A DNA stretch of 64,000 bases from Buttiauxella gaviniae (GTDB taxonomy: Bacteria; Pseudomonadota; Gammaproteobacteria; Enterobacterales; Enterobacteriaceae): positions 1,302,001-1,366,000 of the forward strand of contig NZ_JBFMVT010000002.1 of the NCBI RefSeq assembly GCF_040786275.1, in the 5' to 3' direction. Numbering within the stretch: the stretch's first letter is position 1; each line of letters begins with the position of its first letter. The notes beneath the pieces are model-generated. The model made no database searches, was not told where the DNA came from, and saw only the letters and a list, made by a program, of their open reading frames with translations. The position numbers and the translations under genes are program-made. Below are positions 53,630 to 62,165 of this stretch, in pieces.

Positions 53630-54611
53630 CAAGGATGTGATCAGCATAACATATACCTGTATAACGCCAAGGATGTTCATCATTTTGCCCAGCGGTTCCT
53701 GATGGATAATTTTCATTATCGCGTTCATGTAACTCGCCTTCTGTTCTATTTGTATTTTCAGGATTATTCATATCCCAACCTATATTCCCTGTATGAGTAT
53801 CACATAGAATATTATTTCTCCTAACCCACTGCAACTGCACTTGATCCCATACATAATAAGAGCCTCCATTCCATCGACTAAACGTTTCATGTTGTAATTG
53901 ATCTTCTGTATAGCTTCGACCATGCGCGCTGAGGTAATTTTCTGCCTCTTGTCTCTTTTGCCGATATAGAGTTGCTCCACCAAGTATATTTTCTTTCCAA
54001 CTCCAAACTTGGGTATATGTGGGAACAGGGTTTGTCATTTGTGTTATACCATATCCCTGGTCAAATGAAGTAATTGGTTGAGAGTCAAAATTAATAAAAT
54101 GCTTCGCGGCAGTTTCTTGCTCAAGTAATTTATCAAAGCCTGAAAGCCCCTCCTCCCCATTAATAAAGGTTGTTATATCTTCTAAGTCAGGATTTTGCCC
54201 TATTATTGATACCCTCCTTTCAATTTCAACATTCCCAATTTTAACTTTAACAGTAAGCTCTCCCCCTATAGTTTCTTCGCCAAAGTCGACGTTCCATATT
54301 TTTTCTGCTGAAGAAAAAGTCCCATTCTTCGAAAAAGTTTTCAATACCTTTCCATTCCTGGATCTTTCTCTTAGTCCACTAGCTTTGGCATCCCATTTAA
54401 TAGACCACGTCCACTGATATGGTCCAGATTGATCAGTCCTGAATTCAAATATAATCTCAGGTAAAGTTGCATCCTTTTTTATGCTATAAACAGTGTTTTC
54501 GCTTGGATTAACCCACGATGTTTGAGCTTGTGCAGATACGACTCTCACAATACTTCCTGGAGTATCATTAGTCCGAGCAGCATTCACAATCCCCTGTCTT
54601 TGTACAGGCAT
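53622..54611 (-). CDS. Putative T6SS effector with lytic-transglycosylase/lysozyme-like domain
   Basis: The 329-residue protein follows vgrG by 16 bases. Residues about 30-140 look like a beta-rich, immunoglobulin-like segment. From about 155 the sequence LSGFDKLLEQETAAKHF, then FDQGYGITQMTNPVPT and WSWKENILGGATLY, resembles the transglycosylase/muramidase pattern: a catalytic Glu (E166 probable), the GxGxxQ motif (186-191) and a helix W-x-W-K-x-N. It would then cut peptidoglycan in the target periplasm. No signal peptide, as expected for VgrG-delivered cargo. GAGG precedes the ATG. Low GC, foreign-looking. Function is inferred from motif and neighbours. Confidence 0.6.
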   Translation of the reverse strand: MPVQRQGIVNAARTNDTPGSIVRVVSAQAQTSWVNPSENTVYSIKKDATLPEIIFEFRTDQSGPYQWTWSIKWDAKASGLRERSRNGKVLKTFSKNGTFSSAEKIWNVDFGEETIGGELTVKVKIGNVEIERRVSIIGQNPDLEDITTFINGEEGLSGFDKLLEQETAAKHFINFDSQPITSFDQGYGITQMTNPVPTYTQVWSWKENILGGATLYRQKRQEAENYLSAHGRSYTEDQLQHETFSRWNGGSYYVWDQVQLQWVRRNNILCDTHTGNIGWDMNNPENTNRTEGELHERDNENYPSGTAGQNDEHPWRYTGICYADHILDE

Positions 54612-54627
54612 AATTTACAACCTCATT

Positions 54628-56970
54628 TTAAATTAAATAGCTAATTGATAAATGCTCGGGCTCTTCAGTATATATCCTAATAGTAAATCCGTTTTCATCC
54701 GTTATTCCCTCCCACGTCTGACCTGAAGCACTTGTAATTTTATATGAGATATTACTTAATACCTTTTTACATAATTCGTCAAAAATTTGGAATTGTTCAT
54801 TAAATGTATTTCCATTATTATTTGACTCATTCAGCCAACCTAAATTTTTATTTTCTTCAGAAATACCACTATCTACGTTACCGTTGACATAATCACCACT
54901 CTTGCGTGATACATCCTCAACGCCCAGCGCACTCAGTATCACCGGCTGCAGTGTCGGGACCAGTGTCCCCGGAGTGCCGCCGCCGCTGAGGTTGATTTTC
55001 GGCCCCGTGATATCGATACCCGCGGGGTGAATGACGATAAACGAGCCGCCCGCCTGCAGGGTGATTTTGCTGTGGCTTTTCAGGACAATATCGCCCTGAA
55101 CGTCAATGCCCAGCGCCCCGGCAATCTTCTGCGCCAGGTCGTCCTTCACTTCCAGGCTGTATTTCCCTTTCACCAGGCTGACGTGGTCTCCGGTGGTGGT
55201 GTGCGCCTGCTTTCCTTTTACCGTGATTTTTCTGTCGTTCGCCACGTACAGCGCGTCATCGTGACCAACATTTTCTGTGCGGTCGTGTGCCACCCTCAGC
55301 GTCTGGTCATTACCGACGTTTGTCTGCCGGTCATGCGCGACGCTGAGGGTTGTGTCGTGTCCGGCGGCATTTTCTTTGCCCACCGTTACCGTCTGCCCCA
55401 GTGCGACGGTGATGCTCTGGTTGTTGCCGATGGTTTCGGTGTGGTCGGCTTTCACCTCCGTGTCACGGTTGTTCAGCACCACCGTCTTCATGTCCTTCTG
55501 GGCATGCATCGACAGCAGCTCCTGATTTGTCTCATCCTCGAACATCAGCTCGTTGTAGCCGCTGCCTTTGTAGGTCTGCGAGCGGATAGCCATCTGCGTT
55601 CGGGTGCCCGGCAGGTCGCCCGGGGCGCGGTTACCGGCGTGGTAGGTGCGCCCGGTGATAATCGGCTGGTCCGGGTCGCCGTTGAGAAAATCGACAATCA
55701 CTTCCTGGCCGACGCGCGGGATGGCGATATTGCCGAATCCGGCGCCGGCCCACGCCTGCGAGACGCGTATCCAGCACGAGCTTTTCGCATCCGCCTGGTT
55801 GTAGCGGTCCCAGGCAAATTTCACCCGCACCCGCCCGTGCTCGTCGCAGAAGATTTCCTCCCCCGGCGGGCCGTCGACCCGCGGTTTGAGAGGCGGCTGT
55901 GAGCGCCAGGTCTGAACGGCGGGGATGACGCTGAAGCTGTTGGTGAGCGTGGTGCCCTGGCCTTCGCTGCCGGTGAGCGCCTGCGGCTGGCTGCCGGTTA
56001 ACGTACAGGCCACCACCTGCCAGAGGTCGTTGAGGTCTGCGCGCGGGTGGTCCGTCAGGCTGAAGCAGCGCCCCGGCTGGAGCCGGGGTGAGTTGCTGGT
56101 GCCGGTGGCGTAGTCCACATCGCTGCGCCAGCCTTCCACCTGATATTTCGCAAAGTCTGCCCCGCGCTGTGCGTCCTTGAAGCGCCCCGGATAGTCAAAA
56201 ATCTCATACACCGCCCGCTGGTTGGGCATCTCCGACGGGCGGTGATTAAACTGCCCGGGCCAGAGGGGGGCCTTAAAGGTGTAGTCCCGGGTGGTGACCT
56301 GCGCCGGGCGGATTTGCGCGCGGCGGCAGAAGCTGTTGATGCAGTAGCGGCTGGATTCACTGGCACCGTTGGGGTTGTACGGCAGCGGGTCGAGTCTGCG
56401 CAGCACGCGGCTGTCATCGGCGAAGGTCAGTTTCTGCAGGTTGCGCTCCAGATATTCCTCCTCGCAGAAGAAAATCCCCTCTTCGGCGGCCAGCCGGGCG
56501 ATGAAGTCGAAGTCGGTTTCCTGGTACTGGACGCAGAACTCACGGAAAGGGTGCGGACGGCGGAACAGGGCGTCGTGGGTGAGCACACCCGTCTCCTTGA
56601 GCAGCGTCTGAAAGATGGCGCGGATATCGACATTCTGGAAGCTGCGGCAGTTCTGCCGCTGGGAGCTGCGCCAGAGCTCCGGGCGCATGGTTATGTGATA
56701 CAGCGTCTGGTGTCTGCCGGTGTTGCCCTGCTCGCAGAAGGTCACGATACCGCGCAGGCGGCGCTTAATCTCCTCGCCCTGCCAGATAATCAGCGTCCCC
56801 CCCTGGTCGAGGACTTTACGGAATTCCAGGGCCGGGTTGCTGCTGGCGAGGGTCAGCTCAAGGCGAAACAGGGAGGAGAGGGACTGGGTGAGCTGAAAGT
56901 CCACCACGGCGAAGGTGTCATCCGGGGTCCGCCCGGCGGTAAAGGTAAAGCGGGTGCCGTCACTGGCCAT
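54628..56970 (-). CDS. vgrG: Type VI secretion spike protein VgrG with C-terminal adaptor extension
   Basis: VgrG trimers tip the T6SS Hcp tube and carry effectors. The 780-residue protein has a gp27-like part (about 1-390), the gp5 OB-fold with CWIRVSQAWAGAGFGNIAIPRVGQEV near 430 and LNGDPDQPIITGRTYHA, a DUF2345 beta-helix of repeats such as TETIGNNQSI and DRTENVGHD, and, after GGGTPGTLVPTLQPV (about 685), a low-GC tail of some 90 residues. The end, YKITSASGQTWEGITDENGF, resembles the transthyretin-like adaptor found on other VgrGs that bind lipase or lysozyme effectors. AGGAA precedes ATG 56970. No other T6SS structural gene is in the window, so it is an orphan VgrG. Confidence 0.93.
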   Translation of the reverse strand: MASDGTRFTFTAGRTPDDTFAVVDFQLTQSLSSLFRLELTLASSNPALEFRKVLDQGGTLIIWQGEEIKRRLRGIVTFCEQGNTGRHQTLYHITMRPELWRSSQRQNCRSFQNVDIRAIFQTLLKETGVLTHDALFRRPHPFREFCVQYQETDFDFIARLAAEEGIFFCEEEYLERNLQKLTFADDSRVLRRLDPLPYNPNGASESSRYCINSFCRRAQIRPAQVTTRDYTFKAPLWPGQFNHRPSEMPNQRAVYEIFDYPGRFKDAQRGADFAKYQVEGWRSDVDYATGTSNSPRLQPGRCFSLTDHPRADLNDLWQVVACTLTGSQPQALTGSEGQGTTLTNSFSVIPAVQTWRSQPPLKPRVDGPPGEEIFCDEHGRVRVKFAWDRYNQADAKSSCWIRVSQAWAGAGFGNIAIPRVGQEVIVDFLNGDPDQPIITGRTYHAGNRAPGDLPGTRTQMAIRSQTYKGSGYNELMFEDETNQELLSMHAQKDMKTVVLNNRDTEVKADHTETIGNNQSITVALGQTVTVGKENAAGHDTTLSVAHDRQTNVGNDQTLRVAHDRTENVGHDDALYVANDRKITVKGKQAHTTTGDHVSLVKGKYSLEVKDDLAQKIAGALGIDVQGDIVLKSHSKITLQAGGSFIVIHPAGIDITGPKINLSGGGTPGTLVPTLQPVILSALGVEDVSRKSGDYVNGNVDSGISEENKNLGWLNESNNNGNTFNEQFQIFDELCKKVLSNISYKITSASGQTWEGITDENGFTIRIYTEEPEHLSISYLI

Positions 56971-57330
56971 GGTGTTATTCCTTTCCTGTCCGTGGATGTA
57001 TTGACCAGAATTAACAGCTACCACTTAATTATAATTCAGATAAATACAATAAAATCAATTATATACAAACGTATCGTAGCGAGGGGACTAAATAAGAAAT
57101 GTGATTAACCTCACGCAATGAAAAGTAAGAAAACCTACAAAGTGAATACAGAGATAACAAAAAGCTTCAAAAGTGGTACCCGAGAATCTGGCGAAATATG
57201 TTCTAGCTCACAAGCTGGCGACTATTTCTTCGAAAAAACTCTACGTTAAATTAGCTTCCCCCTATCCCCCCTGTGCTGTTCAAAATACTTTGTTCTGCGT
57301 CAATAAAATTACAAACATCTTTGATGCAAA

Positions 57331-57377
57331 GCACTACATATAGACCTTAAAATGCACCCCGACCCAATATGTTGTAT
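57331..57377. promoter_or_regulatory. NrdR box pair upstream of nrdDG
   Basis: GCACTACATATAGACC (57331-57346, about 11 of 16 to ACACWATATYTWGTGT) and ACCCAATATGTTGTAT (57362-57377, 13 of 16). Starts are 31 bases apart, three helical turns, the standard spacing for co-operative NrdR binding at ribonucleotide reductase promoters. Confidence 0.75.
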
Positions 57378-57427
57378 TCATCCGCTACTATAACCATACA
57401 GCCCACAGCATAACGCTGGGGATTAAC

Positions 57428-57513
57428 TGTGGATAAATTGGGCCGAAATCCGGAAGCCTTTGTCAATACTCACCAATATCAGCTTCTAGGCTGTGACATC
57501 CCTTTGTGGATAA
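57428..57513. promoter_or_regulatory. Two perfect DnaA boxes before nrdD
   Basis: TGTGGATAA, the complement of TTATCCACA, occurs at 57428-57436 and 57505-57513, in the same orientation 77 bases apart. The second ends 21 bases before the nrdD ATG. They suggest linkage of nrdDG expression to DnaA. Confidence 0.65.
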
Positions 57514-57534
57514 CCTTTTTAAAATGGAGAAATC

Positions 57535-59688
57535 ATGACACCGCATGTGATGAAAAGAGACGGGTGCAAAGTACCTTTCACTTCAGAGCGCATTAAAGAA
57601 GCTATTCTTCGTGCAGCTAAAGCAGCGGGAGTCGATGACGCAGACTATTGCGCCACCGTCGCAGATATTGTGCGCGCTCAAATGGAAGGCCGCAGCCAGG
57701 TTGATATCGGTGAGATTCAGACCGCCGTTGAAAACCAACTGATGGCGGGCGACTACAAGCAACTGGCACGCGCTTATATCGAATATCGCCATGACCGCGA
57801 TATTGAGCGTGAAAAACGTGGCCGTCTGAACCAGGAAATTCGGGGTCTGGTTGAACAAACCAACTCGGCTTTGCTTAACGAAAACGCGAATAAAGACAGC
57901 AAAGTTATTCCTACTCAGCGTGACCTGTTAGCCGGTATCGTGGCAAAACATTATGCTTCACAACACCTGTTGCCGCGTGATGTAGTCCTGGCACATGAAC
58001 GGGGTGATATTCACTATCACGACCTCGATTACTCACCATTCTTCCCGATGTTTAACTGCATGCTTATCGATCTTAAAGGCATGCTGACGCACGGCTTTAA
58101 GATGGGTAATGCGGAAATTGAACCGCCAAAATCTATCTCTACGGCTACTGCGGTAACCGCGCAAATCATTGCCCAGGTTGCCAGCCACATTTATGGCGGC
58201 ACCACCATCAACCGTATCGATGAAGTGTTGGCCCCGTTTGTTACCGCAAGCTTCGATAAGCACCGCGAAACAGCCGAAGAGTGGCAGATCCCAGACGCCG
58301 AAAATTATGCGCTTTCTCGCACCGAGAAAGAGTGCTACGACGCCTTCCAGTCTCTGGAGTATGAAGTGAACACGCTGCATACCGCCAACGGGCAGACGCC
58401 GTTTGTAACCTTCGGTTTTGGCCTGGGAACCAGCTGGGAATCGCGTCTGATTCAGACTTCTATTCTGCGTAATCGCATCGCGGGCCTGGGTAAAAACCGT
58501 AAAACGGCAGTGTTCCCGAAACTGGTCTTCGCTATTAAAGATGGTCTGAACCACAAAGCGGGCGATGCAAACTATGACATCAAACAACTTGCTCTAGAGT
58601 GCGCCAGCAAACGCATGTACCCGGACATTCTGAATTACGATCAGGTTGTGAAAGTGACCGGCTCGTTTAAAACGCCAATGGGCTGCCGAAGCTTCCTGGG
58701 CGTGTGGGAAAATGAGCAAGGCGAACAGGTCCACGATGGCCGTAACAACCTCGGTGTTATCAGCCTCAACCTGCCGCGCATCGCGTTGGAAGCTAAAGGC
58801 GATGAAGCCACTTTCTGGACGCTGCTCGATAGCCGTCTGGAACTCGCCCGCAAAGCGCTGATGACACGTATCGCCCGTCTGGAAGGCGTAAAAGCCCGCG
58901 TAGCGCCAATCCTGTATATGGAAGGAGCATGCGGTGTGCGCCTGAAAGCTGACGACGACGTTTCTGAGATCTTCAAAAATGGTCGTGCGTCGATTTCTCT
59001 GGGCTACATCGGCATCCACGAAACCGTGAATGCGCTATTTGGCAATCAACACGTTTATGACAGTGCAGAGCTGCGTGCAAAAGCAGTGGCGATTGTTGAG
59101 CGTCTGCGCCATGCAACTGACCGCTGGAAAGACGAAACTGGCTACGGTTTCAGCCTGTACAGTACACCAAGCGAAAACCTGTGCGACCGTTTCTGCCGCC
59201 TTGATACCGCTGAATTTGGCGTGGTGCCGGGCGTTACCGACAAAGGATACTACACCAACAGCTTCCACTTAGACGTTGAGAAAAAAGTTAACCCGTACGA
59301 CAAAATCGATTTCGAAGCGCCGTATCCACCAGTGGCGAACGGCGGTTTCATCTGTTACGGCGAATACCCGAACATTCAGCACAATCTGCAGGCGCTGGAA
59401 GATGTCTGGGATTACAGCTACAAACATGTTCCGTATTACGGGACTAACACTCCTATCGACGAGTGTTACGAGTGTGGCTTTACCGGTGAGTTCGAATGTA
59501 CCAGCAAAGGCTTCACTTGCCCGAAATGTGGCAACCACGACGCCGCGCGCGTTTCCGTAACTCGCCGTGTATGTGGCTACCTCGGAAGCCCGGATGCCCG
59601 TCCGTTTAACGCCGGTAAGCAAGAAGAAGTGAAGCGTCGCGTGAAGCATTTGGGTAACGGGCAGATTGGCCTTTCGCAAAACAATTGA
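57535..59688 (+). CDS. nrdD: Anaerobic ribonucleoside-triphosphate reductase NrdD
   Basis: NrdD makes dNTPs from NTPs without oxygen using formate and a glycyl radical. The 717-residue protein opens with an ATP-cone (about 1-95, VMKRDGCKVPFTSERIKEAI), has the barrel with CMLIDLKGML-type finger cysteines, a Cys4 zinc site (CYECGF, CPKC) near 645-665 and the radical-bearing glycine in RRVCGYLGSPDARPFNAG near 681. The last five residues (LSQNN) extend beyond the recalled E. coli end. NrdR and DnaA boxes lie upstream. nrdG follows across an ERIC-like element. Confidence 0.97.
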   Translation: MTPHVMKRDGCKVPFTSERIKEAILRAAKAAGVDDADYCATVADIVRAQMEGRSQVDIGEIQTAVENQLMAGDYKQLARAYIEYRHDRDIEREKRGRLNQEIRGLVEQTNSALLNENANKDSKVIPTQRDLLAGIVAKHYASQHLLPRDVVLAHERGDIHYHDLDYSPFFPMFNCMLIDLKGMLTHGFKMGNAEIEPPKSISTATAVTAQIIAQVASHIYGGTTINRIDEVLAPFVTASFDKHRETAEEWQIPDAENYALSRTEKECYDAFQSLEYEVNTLHTANGQTPFVTFGFGLGTSWESRLIQTSILRNRIAGLGKNRKTAVFPKLVFAIKDGLNHKAGDANYDIKQLALECASKRMYPDILNYDQVVKVTGSFKTPMGCRSFLGVWENEQGEQVHDGRNNLGVISLNLPRIALEAKGDEATFWTLLDSRLELARKALMTRIARLEGVKARVAPILYMEGACGVRLKADDDVSEIFKNGRASISLGYIGIHETVNALFGNQHVYDSAELRAKAVAIVERLRHATDRWKDETGYGFSLYSTPSENLCDRFCRLDTAEFGVVPGVTDKGYYTNSFHLDVEKKVNPYDKIDFEAPYPPVANGGFICYGEYPNIQHNLQALEDVWDYSYKHVPYYGTNTPIDECYECGFTGEFECTSKGFTCPKCGNHDAARVSVTRRVCGYLGSPDARPFNAGKQEEVKRRVKHLGNGQIGLSQNN

Positions 59689-59790
59689 CGTCAGAGCAAG
59701 GCGGCAAACGAAGAATCCCTGGGAGCTGACTAAAGTCAGTGACCAGGGTGATTGAGAGCAGCTAACGCAGCTATGATGGCAAGTGAGAAG
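59689..59790. repeat. Divergent ERIC-like element between nrdD and nrdG
   Basis: CAAGGCGGCAAACGAAGAAT, CCCTGGGAGCTGACTAAAGT and CAGTGACCAGGGTGATTGAG parallel the ERIC core in order and symmetry, with many substitutions. It starts right at the nrdD stop and occupies nearly all of the nrdD-nrdG spacer. Confidence 0.7.
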
Positions 59791-59795
59791 CGAAA

Positions 59796-60260
59796 ATGAA
59801 TATCCATCAGTATTACCCGGTAGACATCGTGAATGGGCCGGGTACACGCTGCACGCTGTTTGTTTCCGGCTGCGTGCACGAATGCGAGGGGTGCTATAAC
59901 AAAAGCACCTGGCGGGTAAATTCCGGTATCGCGTTCACGCAGGAAATGGAAGATCGAATCATTGCCGATCTGAACGATACGCGTATCCGCCGCCAGGGAT
60001 TGTCGCTTTCGGGAGGCGATCCGCTTCATCCGCAAAACGTGCCGGACATTCTAAAGCTGGTGCAGCGGGTGCGGGCGGAATGCCCTGGAAAAGATATTTG
60101 GGTATGGACCGGCTACAAGCTGGATGAGTTAACATCTGAGCAGCGTGAAGTGGTTGATTTAATTAACGTGCTTATTGACGGCAAATTCGTTCAGGATTTG
60201 AAAGACCCGGCGCTTATCTGGCGCGGCAGCAGCAACCAGGTCGTACATCATTTGCGATAA
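59796..60260 (+). CDS. nrdG: Anaerobic ribonucleotide reductase-activating protein NrdG
   Basis: NrdG is the radical-SAM activase that generates the glycyl radical on NrdD. The 154-residue protein has the [4Fe-4S] cysteine triad in SGCVHECEGCYNKSTW near residue 25 and SLSGGDPLHPQNVPDIL near 70 for SAM. Its length and sequence match E. coli. The ribosome site is weak (GTGAGAAG). A terminator follows the stop. Confidence 0.97.
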   Translation: MNIHQYYPVDIVNGPGTRCTLFVSGCVHECEGCYNKSTWRVNSGIAFTQEMEDRIIADLNDTRIRRQGLSLSGGDPLHPQNVPDILKLVQRVRAECPGKDIWVWTGYKLDELTSEQREVVDLINVLIDGKFVQDLKDPALIWRGSSNQVVHHLR

Positions 60261-60286
60261 AGCCCCGCCAGGGGCTTTTTTATATC
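60260..60286 (+). terminator. Terminator after nrdG
   Basis: AAAGCCCC GCCA GGGGCTTTTTTA: an eight-base stem and T run overlapping the 3' end of the convergent yraQ. Confidence 0.9.
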
Positions 60287-61323
60287 AGCGCCAACGCACC
60301 AACAATCATCCCACTCAACGCAACTAAACCACCTGTTAGCCACAACGCTTTTGCGGGAAACGCTTTGTGCAACATAATCAATGACGGAAGGCTAACCGCA
60401 GGTAGCGTAATCAATAACGCCAAAGCCGGTGCCGTGCCCATTCCCGCCAGCATCATGGTTTGAATAATTGGGATTTCAGCGGCGGTTGGAATCACAAATA
60501 AGCAGCCCGCAATCGCCATCGCAATCACCCAAAATAGTGTGTTATCAACAGCGCCATCGGCGTGTGGGAAGAGCCACACTCGCGCAGCTCCCAGCACCAG
60601 AACAGCCAGGATATAAACCGGAATAGTGCTCCAGAACAGGTTCCACAGCGCTTTCATCCAGCGTTGCAGGAAATTCCCCTGCGTTTGTGGCGTTGCAACA
60701 GGTTGTGGAATATCGGTAGTTTGCGGCTGATCTTTTACCCAACGTTGCACCAGCGTCGCCACACCTAAAACCGTGACAATTCCCACTACTGCGCGAATTA
60801 AAACAAACTGCCAGCCGAGCACAAAACCCATAAACACCAGTGTTGCCGGGTTAAGTAACGGGTTGCCCAACCAAAACGCCAGCGCCCCGCCCATTGAAAC
60901 AGACTGGCGGCGCATGCCTGCTGCAACCGGTGCTGCGCAACAGGTGCACATCATGCCTGGCAATGAGAAAAGGGTTCCGAATAATGTACCGCTAAAGCGC
61001 GGCTGACCTAGCGTGCGCAGCAGCCAGTTTTGTGGGATCAGCACCTGAATCAGTGAGCCTAAAAGCACGCCCAGAACTGCGGCTTTCCAGACCGCAAGGA
61101 AGTAGACCATGGCGTAATCCCACGCCGCTTTGAGTGGATTTATTTCTGACTGAGCGATTATCGATTTACCGATACTGTGCGTTTCGGCGGCGGTGAAGGC
61201 TTTACCGTAGTATGGCTGCCATTTCACTATCCACAAGCCCACAATGACGACCAGGAAAAAAAGAACGGGTTTCCACCAGGCGAAAGATTTCTCATCCGCC
61301 GGGAATGAAGGCTGAGTTTGCAT
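60280..61323 (-). CDS. yraQ: Predicted permease YraQ (UPF0718/DUF318)
   Basis: A 347-residue inner-membrane protein with eight or so helices in two half-repeats, E. coli YraQ being 346 residues. The strongly conserved LPGMMCTCCAAPVAAGMRRQ near residue 125 and VIPTAAEIPIIQTMMLAGMG near 275 mark the family. Cysteines in the first motif have suggested metal or arsenical transport for relatives, but YraQ's substrate is not known. I start at ATG 61323 (MQTQPSFPAD), by homology. In E. coli yraQ-yraR lies at 71 minutes, far from nrdG. Confidence 0.9.
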   Translation of the reverse strand: MQTQPSFPADEKSFAWWKPVLFFLVVIVGLWIVKWQPYYGKAFTAAETHSIGKSIIAQSEINPLKAAWDYAMVYFLAVWKAAVLGVLLGSLIQVLIPQNWLLRTLGQPRFSGTLFGTLFSLPGMMCTCCAAPVAAGMRRQSVSMGGALAFWLGNPLLNPATLVFMGFVLGWQFVLIRAVVGIVTVLGVATLVQRWVKDQPQTTDIPQPVATPQTQGNFLQRWMKALWNLFWSTIPVYILAVLVLGAARVWLFPHADGAVDNTLFWVIAMAIAGCLFVIPTAAEIPIIQTMMLAGMGTAPALALLITLPAVSLPSLIMLHKAFPAKALWLTGGLVALSGMIVGALALI

Positions 61324-61410
61324 TAACAATGACCCTGAGTTTGAAAATACGATTGGTATTATTATTGGAGCCATTAATAGTACGTTTGGAGTAGGGGTAT
61401 TGAAAAGGCA

Positions 61411-62064
61411 TTATGTCGGAATCGTCTTTTGAGCCGCTAATTCCCGCAGCTCGCGGGAGTCTAAAATAGCCACGCCTTCGTGTGACGGTGAAAGGGCTTC
61501 ATGCAGCATTGCTTTTGCCACATCACGTGCTTCAATGGATTTCCATTTACCGGGCATAATTTTAAACAGAGGAGCAAAGAGCGATTCATTAAAGCGTTGC
61601 GATTCACGATGCCCAAGCAACATAGATGGGCGAGCAATCGTCAGGCGCGGCCAGTTCTGGGCTATTAGCGCCTCTTCCATTTCACCTTTTACCCGATTGT
61701 AAAAAAAGGGCGATTTGCTGTTCGCGCCAATCGCGCTGACCACCAGCATATGTTTTGCTCCCAGGCGTAAACCCGTTATCGCGGTATCCACTACCAGCGT
61801 GTAATCCGCCAGCACGAACGCTTCTTTACTTCCCGCTTCGCGCATCGTGGTTCCCAGGCAGCAAAAAACCGTATCTAACGGCTCGGTTAATTGTGTCAGA
61901 GCGTCACTCAGTTGTGGATCGTGAGGGTTTATAACTTTGTTCATCAGCGGCAGTGGACGCCGTGTCGCAGCAACAATATGGCTGACTTGCGGTTCACCAA
62001 TCAGCATATGCAATAAGTGCCCGCCAATGAGACCTGTGGCTCCGGTTATTAATACTCGGTTCAT
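61411..62064 (-). CDS. yraR: NAD(P)-binding oxidoreductase-like protein YraR
   Basis: The 217-residue protein is an atypical short-chain dehydrogenase/reductase of the TIP30-like group. The Rossmann motif [18 protein letters not shown] is at the N-terminus, [16 protein letters not shown] near 70, and YNRVKGEME near 122 holds the Tyr-x-x-x-Lys pair. The chemical role is not known. It lies 87 bases upstream of yraQ on the same strand and divergent from yhbO, as in E. coli. Confidence 0.9.
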   Translation of the reverse strand: MNRVLITGATGLIGGHLLHMLIGEPQVSHIVAATRRPLPLMNKVINPHDPQLSDALTQLTEPLDTVFCCLGTTMREAGSKEAFVLADYTLVVDTAITGLRLGAKHMLVVSAIGANSKSPFFYNRVKGEMEEALIAQNWPRLTIARPSMLLGHRESQRFNESLFAPLFKIMPGKWKSIEARDVAKAMLHEALSPSHEGVAILDSRELRELAAQKTIPT

Positions 62065-62165
62065 AGAAACTCCTTATTCAGATGAATCTAAGTCTAGTCC
62101 TTTCGCTTGCAAAGTCTGCCTCGTGGTCCAGGCTTAATCACTGAAACCATAAAACCGGAGGAACT

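Larger units (their letters stand above)
56971..57534. other. 564-base control region between vgrG and nrdD
   Basis: Divergent promoters lie here. The vgrG side (56971-57290) is AT-rich with nothing I can name. The nrdD side holds two NrdR boxes and two DnaA boxes, listed separately. No gene is convincing; a small open frame antisense to vgrG that enters the region is a shadow. Confidence 0.6.

Noticed and set aside
55027..57108. Two long frames antisense to vgrG (291 and 288 codons)
   Set aside because: Both are mirror images of the GC-rich vgrG core; no start signals or domains.
52766..57534. Prophage or integrative element at the vgrG island
   Set aside because: No integrase, tRNA gene, direct repeats or phage structural genes apart from the phage-like spike vgrG itself.
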